DNA of 10,966 bases, taken from DAOTTI01 sp034437795 (GTDB lineage Bacteria > Chloroflexota > UBA11872 > UBA12225). This document shows, piece by piece, positions 6,789 to 10,966 of this stretch. The notes below the pieces were generated by a model that was not told where the DNA came from, made no database searches, and saw nothing but the letters and a program-made list of their open reading frames with translations. Position 1 is the stretch's first letter, and every line of letters starts with the position of its first letter. The translations under genes and the position numbers were made by a program. The stretch spans positions 1 through 10,966 of the forward strand of contig DAOTTI010000087.1 of the NCBI GenBank assembly GCA_034437795.1, given 5' to 3'.

Positions 6789-7343
6789 ATGCCATCGCCG
6801 GCCACAGCCCCCGGCCTCGATCCTAAGGCGGTTGCCGCTGCCCGCAGCCGGGCCATCATCGACGCCTTGGAGCGGATCGCCCCCACCCACCTGCTGTGGC
6901 TGCCCAGCAGCACGCTCAAAGCGGTCATCGACCACGCCGAGCGCCGCGCCCAGGATGGCGCCTGGCTCTCGTTCCCCATTACCCGCGAAGAGGAGGCTAT
7001 CGGCATCGCCGCCGGCCTCACCCTTGGCGGCGGCCGGCCCGTGCTCGTCATTCAGGATAACGGCCTGGGGAACGCGCTCACCGCCCTCACCACCTTCCCG
7101 CAAGCCTACCACATCCCTCTCCTGGCGATCGTCTCCCAGCGCGGCGGCCTCAACGAGTACAACAGCATGATCCACACCTTCTGCGAGCACGTCGACGACG
7201 TCGTCGCCGCTGCCGGCCTGCGCTCCTTCAGGCTCGATGAGCGGGTGCCGCTCGACCGCTGGTCTGCGACGATCGTCGCTGCTTGGGAGCACGCCGCCAT
7301 GACCCACCGCCCCGTCCTCGTGCTCTGTAACCTGCTCTTCTAG
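6789..7343 (+). CDS. comD: Sulfopyruvate decarboxylase-like alpha subunit (ThDP pyrimidine-binding)
   Basis: The 184-residue protein matches the pyrimidine-binding half of two-subunit ThDP decarboxylases of the ComDE/phosphonopyruvate decarboxylase group. LLWLPSSTL is followed by SFPITREEEAIGIAAGL, with the cofactor-activating glutamate in the R66-E69 block. Then come GGGRPVLVIQDNGLGNALTAL and a block ending IPLLAIVSQRGGLNEYN. ComDE converts sulfopyruvate to sulfoacetaldehyde, in coenzyme M synthesis or sulfolactate breakdown; phosphonopyruvate and other 2-oxoacids are alternatives the sequence cannot separate. The ATG at 6789 is chosen because an upstream GTG at 6714 would put the -10 box inside the gene and adds unrelated residues. 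The TAG stop (7341-7343) lies inside the terminal repeat of an inserted MITE, so the last residues may differ from the ancestral end. The partner beta gene follows after 184 bases. Confidence 0.85.
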   Translation: MPSPATAPGLDPKAVAAARSRAIIDALERIAPTHLLWLPSSTLKAVIDHAERRAQDGAWLSFPITREEEAIGIAAGLTLGGGRPVLVIQDNGLGNALTALTTFPQAYHIPLLAIVSQRGGLNEYNSMIHTFCEHVDDVVAAAGLRSFRLDERVPLDRWSATIVAAWEHAAMTHRPVLVLCNLLF

Positions 7344-7427
7344 TGCACCATCAGGCCAGCGATTGGGCATTGCCTTCCCTGGTGTGCGGGCTTGCATTCC
7401 CAAAGAGGTCTTCTCTAACAGCACTAG
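7340..7427. mobile_element. 88-bp MITE, copy 2, inside the comD-comE gap
   Basis: Same ends (CTAGTGC / GCACTAG), same length and same orientation as the copy at 4694-4781, with 7 differences. Its terminal CTAG contributes the comD stop codon. The open frame of comE extends back into this copy (an ATG at 7363), giving a potential but unlikely alternative N-terminus. The insertion has separated two genes that are normally adjacent. Confidence 0.8.
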
Positions 7428-7491
7428 CGCCCTCCCGTCTCCCCCTTCCCCGCCAGCCTGCCGCCGCCACACCAGCCACTCTCCCCATATC

Positions 7492-7522
7492 CTCGCCACT
7501 CGCCACTCGCTACTCGCTACTC
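7492..7522 (+). repeat. Heptanucleotide tandem repeat CTCGCYA
   Basis: CTCGCCA occurs twice, CTCGCTA twice, then a partial CTC, a little over four units, ending 5 bases before the comE ATG. It occupies the place where a Shine-Dalgarno would be expected and is pyrimidine-rich, so comE lacks an evident ribosome-binding site. A related run is embedded in uvrA at 1887-1904. Confidence 0.7.
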
Positions 7523-7527
7523 CATCC

Positions 7528-8154
7528 ATGTCTGAGCAACGGCCCACCCGCTTCGACGCCCTCGCCGCCGTCGCGCACGCCTTCCCCGCGGAGCCCATCG
7601 TCGTCGCCCTGGGCACGATGGTGCGGGAGATGCTGCTCGTCGGCCGCAGCGATAACCATCTGTACGTCCTCGACTCCATGGGCCTGCCGCCGGCCATCGG
7701 CCTCGGCCTGGCCCTCTCGCCGGCGGCGCAGCGCTTCGACAAGGTAATCGTCGTCGAAGGCGATGGAGGGATGCTCATGGGCCTCTCCACCCTGGCCACG
7801 ATCGGCCTCCTCCAGCCGGAAAGGCTGCTCCTGATCGTCCTCGATAACGGCGCCTACGCCGCCACCGGCATGCAGCGCAGCGCCGCGCCGGCGGTCGACT
7901 TCTGCGCCGCGGCCCAGGCCTGCGGCATGCGCGCCCAGCGCGTCGCCACCACCGCCGCCCTGGAGCAGGCGCTCCAGGAAGCGCGCCACACGCCCGGCCC
8001 CGCGCTCCTGCATGTCCCTATCGGCCCCGAAAACCGTCCCGCCCCCTACTTCCTGCCCGACCCGGTGGAGCTGACCCTCGCCTTCCAGCGCTTTCTGGCG
8101 CCACCGTCATTGGCGGCGCGCTCCTCTGGCGCTCCCCACCAGCAGCACGGGTGA
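7528..8154 (+). CDS. comE: Sulfopyruvate decarboxylase-like beta subunit (ThDP diphosphate-binding)
   Basis: The 208-residue protein is the diphosphate-binding half of the same ThDP enzyme. The cofactor motif is clear: GDGG at 78-81, a hydrophobic stretch with LATIGLLQPERLLLIVLDN, then N107 with GAY following, the standard GDG-X(24-27)-N spacing that holds Mg and diphosphate. Earlier, LDSMGLPPAIGLGLAL is also typical of ComE. It pairs with the upstream alpha subunit. The frame is open back to 7363 inside a MITE, but residues before MSEQRPTRFDALAAV are low-complexity Ser/Pro/His-rich, so the ATG at 7528 is preferred despite no Shine-Dalgarno. The last about 20 residues (Ala/Ser/Pro-rich) are probably a loose tail. 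Substrate identity, sulfopyruvate versus phosphonopyruvate or another 2-oxoacid, is not settled by sequence alone. Confidence 0.85.
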   Translation: MSEQRPTRFDALAAVAHAFPAEPIVVALGTMVREMLLVGRSDNHLYVLDSMGLPPAIGLGLALSPAAQRFDKVIVVEGDGGMLMGLSTLATIGLLQPERLLLIVLDNGAYAATGMQRSAAPAVDFCAAAQACGMRAQRVATTAALEQALQEARHTPGPALLHVPIGPENRPAPYFLPDPVELTLAFQRFLAPPSLAARSSGAPHQQHG

Positions 8155-8160
8155 CGCAAG

Positions 8161-9492
8161 GTGTCCGGCGCCATTGCCCATCTTGGCGGCGGACTGGTGC
8201 TGCGGCGCGCCACCAAGCGCGACGCGGACGCGCTGGCGGCCTTCAACGCCCGCATCCACGGCTCGCCGGAAGCGCCCAGCGACGGCATCGCCACCTGGAC
8301 GCGCGACCTGCTGTCCGGCGCCCACCCCACCACCGGACCCGATGACTTCACGGTGGTCGAGCACGCCCCAACCGGCGCCATCGTCTCGTCCCTCGTCCTC
8401 ATCTCCCAGCGCTGGTCCTACGGCGGCATCGAATTCGGGGTTGGCCGGCCGGAGCTGGTGGGCAGCTTGCCTGAGTACCGCCGGCGCGGGCTGATCCGCC
8501 GCCAGATGGAGGTGGTTCACCGCTGGAGCGAGGAGCGCGGTGAGCTGATGCAGGCCATCACCGGCATCCCCTGGTACTACCGCCAGTTCAGCTACGACCT
8601 GGCGCTCCAGGCCCATACCCCTCGGGCGGGATCCCCGCACAACATCCCCAAGCTCCCCGAAGGTCAGCCGGAACCCTACCGCGTCCGTCCTGCCACGGAG
8701 GCTGACCTGCCTTTCCTGGTGGCGCTGCACGATCAGGTCCGTACCCGTTACCTCCTCACTGTCGCCCGTGACCGGTCTCAGTGGCGGTACGAGCTGAGCG
8801 GACGCAGCGAAGGGAGCGAGGACCGGCTGGCCGTTTGCATCATCGAGCGGGCGGACGGTCCAGACGCAAGCGCGCCGGCCGGCTACCTGGCGCACTGGCC
8901 GGTCAGGTCTGCCACCATCTACGTTCGCGCCTACGAGCTCCTGCCCGACGCCTCGTGGCTGGAGGTGTCGCCGAGCGTGCTTCGCTACCTCGCGGGCCTT
9001 GGCGCGGCGTGGGAGCGGAGCGCGCCGGGCAGGCGATTTGAGTCGTACTGGTTCTCCCTGGCGGCAAACCACCCCGTCTATCGCACGCTGCCTTCTTGTT
9101 TTCCTCTGCGGCCGCGCCCCGAGGCCGACTACGTCCGCGTGCCCGACCTGGCCTGCTTCCTGCGCCAGATTGCGCCAGCGCTCGAAGCGCGCCTGCGCGC
9201 CTCGGCCGCCGCGTATACGGGCGAACTCAATCTGAGCTTCTACCGCGACGGCGTGCGGCTCGCCTTCGAGCGCGGCCGCCTGACCAGGGTCGAGCATTGG
9301 CCGCAGCCGGAGCGCTCACAGGCCAGCGCCGCCTTTCCTGAGCACACCTTCCTCCACCTTCTCTTCGGCCGGCTCACCCTCGACGAGCTGCAGCACGTCT
9401 TCACCGACTGCCTCGTCCGCGGCGATACCGCTCGCCTGCTCGTCGAGGCGCTCTTCCCCCAGCAGCCGTCACACGTCTGGTACCTCAGTTAG
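8161..9492 (+). CDS. Tandem GNAT acetyltransferase, Eis-like
   Basis: The 443-residue cytosolic protein starts at GTG 8161, six bases after the comE stop, so translation is probably coupled. Residues about 14-165 form an N-terminal GNAT fold: LRRATKRDADALAAFN at its start, and the acetyl-CoA loop YRRRGLIR at 106-113 following VGSLPE, then GIPWYYRQFSY. A second GNAT-like unit opens at about 173 (YRVRPATEADLPFLVALHDQ) and lacks an obvious acetyl-CoA loop. The C-terminal 120 residues (ELNLSFYRDGVRLAFERGRL ... VEALFP) resemble the sterol-carrier-like domain of Eis/enhanced-intracellular-survival proteins. It likely transfers an acetyl group to an amine; the substrate is unknown. Operon placement behind comDE hints at a link to the same metabolite, but this is only contextual. 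Confidence 0.8.
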   Translation: MSGAIAHLGGGLVLRRATKRDADALAAFNARIHGSPEAPSDGIATWTRDLLSGAHPTTGPDDFTVVEHAPTGAIVSSLVLISQRWSYGGIEFGVGRPELVGSLPEYRRRGLIRRQMEVVHRWSEERGELMQAITGIPWYYRQFSYDLALQAHTPRAGSPHNIPKLPEGQPEPYRVRPATEADLPFLVALHDQVRTRYLLTVARDRSQWRYELSGRSEGSEDRLAVCIIERADGPDASAPAGYLAHWPVRSATIYVRAYELLPDASWLEVSPSVLRYLAGLGAAWERSAPGRRFESYWFSLAANHPVYRTLPSCFPLRPRPEADYVRVPDLACFLRQIAPALEARLRASAAAYTGELNLSFYRDGVRLAFERGRLTRVEHWPQPERSQASAAFPEHTFLHLLFGRLTLDELQHVFTDCLVRGDTARLLVEALFPQQPSHVWYLS

Positions 9493-9521
9493 CCTGCATT
9501 CTCCGCGATCGGCGATCAGCT

Positions 9522-9550
9522 CCCTCTCCCCATGGGAGAGGGTTAGGGGC
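9522..9550. repeat. Dispersed palindrome, copy A, after the acetyltransferase gene
   Basis: CCCTCTCCC (9522-9530) and GGGAGAGGG (9534-9542) form a perfect 9-bp stem with loop CAT, followed by TTAGGGGC. It lies 29 bases after the acetyltransferase stop and could act as a transcription-blocking hairpin for the comDE operon. Same family as 9583-9612 and the inner stem of 4454-4531. Confidence 0.65.
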
Positions 9551-9582
9551 CGGCCCCGACCCGGACCTGGCCTGGCGCCGCT

Positions 9583-9612
9583 CCCTCTCCCTGAGAGGGT
9601 TAGGGTGAGGGC
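9583..9612. repeat. Dispersed palindrome, copy B
   Basis: CCCTCTC (9583-9589) pairs with GAGAGGG (9593-9599), followed by TTAGGGTGAGGGC. The right flank, through TCGTGCATACTC (to 9629), aligns with the right end of the 4454-4531 element (TCGTGAATAATC), so this is a diverged or partial member of the same element. Confidence 0.6.
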
Positions 9613-9615
9613 GCT

Positions 9616-9715
9616 GCTCGTGCATACTCGGCCATGCGCTTCCGGAGCACCAGCGACGGACGCAACGGCTGGCCTGTTCCACAGCCATCCGGGGGAGCCG
9701 GCCGTATGCACGAGC
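9616..9715. repeat. 12-bp inverted repeat flanking 76 bases
   Basis: GCTCGTGCATAC (9616-9627) and its exact complement GTATGCACGAGC (9704-9715). The left arm overlaps the right end of dispersed palindrome B; the right arm resembles the left end of the 78-bp element. This may be two facing element ends rather than one unit. Confidence 0.5.
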
Positions 9716-9859
9716 GGTGCCGTGACCCACTTCCCCCAGCAGAGCCGTCCCCCGCTCCCGCCGACCGCGGGAACGCCGCGGGCCGAGTGTGGCCCGAGGC
9801 TAACGTACGAACCGCGCGCAGGTAGCGAACGACGCAGGCGCGCCCTATCCAGCCGGCGG

Positions 9860-9879
9860 TTATCCACAAGCTGTCCACA
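9860..9879 (+). promoter_or_regulatory. Pair of DnaA boxes in tandem
   Basis: TTATCCACA (9860-9868) is a perfect consensus DnaA box, and CTGTCCACA (9871-9879) is a near-match in the same orientation, with starts 11 bases apart, about one helical turn. A weaker TGTTCCACA is at 9675-9683. There is no AT-rich unwinding region and no replication gene nearby, so a DnaA-regulated promoter or DnaA-titration site for the downstream gene is more likely than an origin. Confidence 0.5.
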
Positions 9880-10007
9880 GGTGAGGCGCGCCCGGGGCCG
9901 GCGCGTTTCCACGCCAGGAATGTGACGCGCTGCTCGCGCCGGCCGTCTCCGCCATCGCGCTCCGGCGGTCCGGCACGAGCCAGGCGCCACGCCTCTGGTA
10001 ACTGCCT

Positions 10008-10271
10008 ATGGAGACGCACGTGTTGGCAACGGAGCACGCCGCCCGCCTGCAGTCACGCATCGCGGCCATCGCCCAGGCGGCAGAGGATGCGGCCGCCGCG
10101 GTCGATGCGCTGAGCGCCGACCCCGCCATCGGCGACGCCGCCTACTGGCTGCCGGGCCTGAGGCAGGCGCTGGACCGCATTCAGCTGGAGTGCGCCGACC
10201 TCCAGTTCGGCGCGCGCGAGCTTCGGAAGGCGCTGCCCTCGCCCAGCGCCCTGCAGCCTCGCCTCATCTAG
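10008..10271 (+). CDS. Small helical hypothetical protein
   Basis: I do not recognise this protein of 87 residues. It is alanine-rich and predicted by eye to be almost entirely helical, with heptad-like hydrophobic spacing (AARLQSRIAAIAQAAEDAAA, then LRQALDRIQLECADLQF). It may be a small coiled-coil hairpin. No membrane segment, signal peptide or metal motif is seen. The start is ambiguous: the ATG at 10008 has no ribosome-binding site, while GTG at 10020 is preceded at 6 bases by GGAG (10010-10013), which overlaps the ATG codon. The shorter form, 83 residues, is therefore at least as likely. DnaA-box-like sites lie about 140 bases upstream. Clean codon bias supports a real gene. Confidence 0.55.
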   Translation: METHVLATEHAARLQSRIAAIAQAAEDAAAAVDALSADPAIGDAAYWLPGLRQALDRIQLECADLQFGARELRKALPSPSALQPRLI

Positions 10272-10305
10272 GCTGGGCGCCGGCACGGGCCGCGTCTCAC
10301 AGGTC

Positions 10306-10327
10306 GCACCCGCTCTTTCGGGAGTGC
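10306..10327 (+). terminator. Weak hairpin after the small hypothetical gene
   Basis: GCAC-CCG (10306-10312) can pair with CGG-GA-GTGC (10319-10327), with a two-base bulge. It is followed by a C-run then TTCT, not a true T-tract. A weak terminator at best. Confidence 0.25.
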
Positions 10328-10347
10328 CCCCTTCTCGTCACCTCGCC

Positions 10348-10442
10348 CACCACTGGTCGCAATCGGCACCGCCCTCGGTACGAAGCTCACTACTGGTCTT
10401 AACTCGGGAACACCGCCCTCGGTACGAAGCTCACTACTGGTC
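10348..10442 (+). repeat. Tandem direct repeat upstream of the last gene
   Basis: Two identical 32-bp copies (10367-10398 and 10411-10442) begin CACCGCCCTCGG and end CACTACTGGTC, with a 44-bp period. The end motif occurs a third time with one change (CACCACTGGTC, 10348-10358), so about 2.3 units are present. Each unit contains a small ACCG-CCCT-CGGT hairpin. The array stops two bases before the Shine-Dalgarno of the next gene (AAGGAG, 10445-10450). It may bind a regulator or control translation. Confidence 0.75.
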
Positions 10443-10457
10443 CCAAGGAGAGAGATG

Positions 10458-10966
10458 ATGTCTACCATCGCCGCCCAGTCTCCGGACCTCCCTGATCCCG
10501 CCCCCGAGCCGGCCTCGCCGCCGGCCGCCGGGGCCCGAGGCGGGGCGGCCCACCCTGCCCCCGAAACAGGAGCGGCGCCGGCCGGCCCCCCCAGTGAGGC
10601 GCAATCGCTGGAACGCATGGCGCGCCTGCGCCAACTGGTCCGGACGCAGGGCATGGATCCGGAGCAGGCAGCCCGTGAGGTGGGCGTGGACCCCATCATC
10701 GCCCAGCTCTGGCTGCGCCTGCCGGATGACCTGTGGCTCGCGCGGCGTGCCCCCGCCGCTACGGCGCCCGGCGCGCCACCGGCGCCATCCACCCCGCCGG
10801 CCACCGTGCCCGCCAGCGGCCTGCGGCGCGTGATCACCTGCCGCATCCCTGCCCCGGCCTACGATCGCCTGCGCCAGGGCGATCTGCCCATGCTGGCGGC
10901 CGCGGCCGCGGCCCTGGAGGCTGGCCTGGCGCAGCCGCTCCCACCCGTGGCGCCAGGCGCCTGGCG
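10458..10966 (+). CDS. Unrecognised protein with possible HTH segment, 3' end beyond window
   Basis: I do not recognise the family. AAGGAG at 10445-10450 is 7 bases before the ATG at 10458; an ATG at 10455 directly before it is less well spaced. The frame is open to the window edge (169 codons visible). Residues 1-47 are Pro/Ala/Gly-rich and likely disordered. Residues about 50-90 (LERMARLRQLVRTQGMDPEQ, then AAREVGVDPIIAQLW) look like a small helix-turn-helix. A second Pro/Ala linker covers 97-123. A block starting GLRRVITCRIPAPAYDRL follows, then an alanine-rich helix. The disordered-linker-domain design suggests a DNA-binding or scaffolding protein. A tandem repeat directly upstream could be its operator. 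Function is open. Confidence 0.6.
   Translation, partial: MSTIAAQSPDLPDPAPEPASPPAAGARGGAAHPAPETGAAPAGPPSEAQSLERMARLRQLVRTQGMDPEQAAREVGVDPIIAQLWLRLPDDLWLARRAPAATAPGAPPAPSTPPATVPASGLRRVITCRIPAPAYDRLRQGDLPMLAAAAAALEAGLAQPLPPVAPGAW

Larger units (their letters stand above)
9493..10007. other. Repeat-bearing noncoding region with DnaA-box-like sites
   Basis: No convincing gene is seen in this stretch of about 515 bases; open frames on both strands give arginine/proline-rich low-quality translations. It holds two palindromes of the dispersed family (9522-9550 and 9583-9612), a 12-bp inverted repeat (9616-9627 with 9704-9715) and two DnaA-box-like 9-mers (9860-9879). The rest is plain GC-rich sequence. 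Confidence 0.6.

Noticed and set aside
5889..7799. 636-residue minus-strand open frame
   Set aside because: It crosses ispH, comD and comE in antisense and a MITE. Only the 6306-6545 part, in the gap, has a recognisable motif, and it is reported as a kinase fragment.
8107..9297. 396-residue minus-strand open frame
   Set aside because: Antisense shadow of the acetyltransferase gene, with composition typical of shadows and no domain.
9860..9879. Chromosomal origin of replication
   Set aside because: Only two or three boxes, no AT-rich unwinding element and no dnaA, dnaN, rpmH or parAB nearby.
9469..9990. 173-residue minus-strand open frame in the gap after the acetyltransferase
   Set aside because: It translates the palindromic repeats (LTLTLSGRG, PLTLSHGERE), a known artefact of such repeats, and is otherwise Arg/Pro-rich.
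10348..10442. CRISPR array
   Set aside because: Only two full repeats, a 12-base gap between them and no cas genes; a tandem direct repeat fits better.
10367..10442. T-box or other riboswitch, suggested by the GGTAC-containing repeats before a gene
   Set aside because: No stem I, specifier loop or antiterminator consensus is visible, and the units are simple tandem copies.

Overview
This is a GC-rich bacterial chromosomal segment, roughly two-thirds G+C by eye, with dense short operons and many small palindromic or tandem repeats between genes. The gene set is folE2, uvrA, ispH of the MEP isoprenoid pathway, and a two-subunit sulfopyruvate-decarboxylase-like enzyme. Together with the MITE-like dispersed palindromes, this suggests an environmental lineage such as Chloroflexota. 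That placement is an inference from general feel; no rRNA or other clade marker lies in the window.

Layout. Positions 1-904 (minus strand) hold the 5' part of folE2, GTP cyclohydrolase IB, running off the left edge. It is divergent from uvrA (1089-4430, plus strand). This UvrA is long: it carries a repeat-derived in-frame insert near residue 243-279 and a C-terminal extension ending in a helix-turn-helix. Its best start is a TTG codon behind a Shine-Dalgarno located in a palindromic repeat. Positions 4431-5344 are a repeat-rich gap with a 78-bp terminal-inverted-repeat element, a long imperfect hairpin, one copy of an 88-bp MITE, and a frameshifted minus-strand gene resembling an antitoxin. 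That broken gene is divergent from ispH (5345-6232, plus strand) across a perfect 9-bp palindrome. Positions 6233-6788 contain the N-terminal fragment of a P-loop kinase on the minus strand, converging on ispH.

Positions 6789-9492 look like one operon: a ThDP enzyme alpha subunit (comD-like), its beta subunit (comE-like), and a double-GNAT Eis-like acetyltransferase. The second copy of the 88-bp MITE sits between comD and comE and supplies the comD stop codon. A heptanucleotide tandem repeat lies just before the comE start. Positions 9493-10007 are noncoding, with two more palindromes of the dispersed family and a pair of DnaA-box-like 9-mers. The right end holds a small helical hypothetical protein (10008-10271), a tandem repeat of about 44 bp, and the start of an unrecognised gene with a possible HTH segment (10458 to the edge).

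How the genes work together. The housekeeping genes (pterin synthesis, nucleotide excision repair, isoprenoid synthesis) appear functionally unrelated and independently transcribed. Only comD-comE-acetyltransferase looks like a functional unit. The main interest lies in how repeats have shaped coding sequence: the UvrA insert, the uvrA ribosome-binding region, the comD stop and the comE leader.
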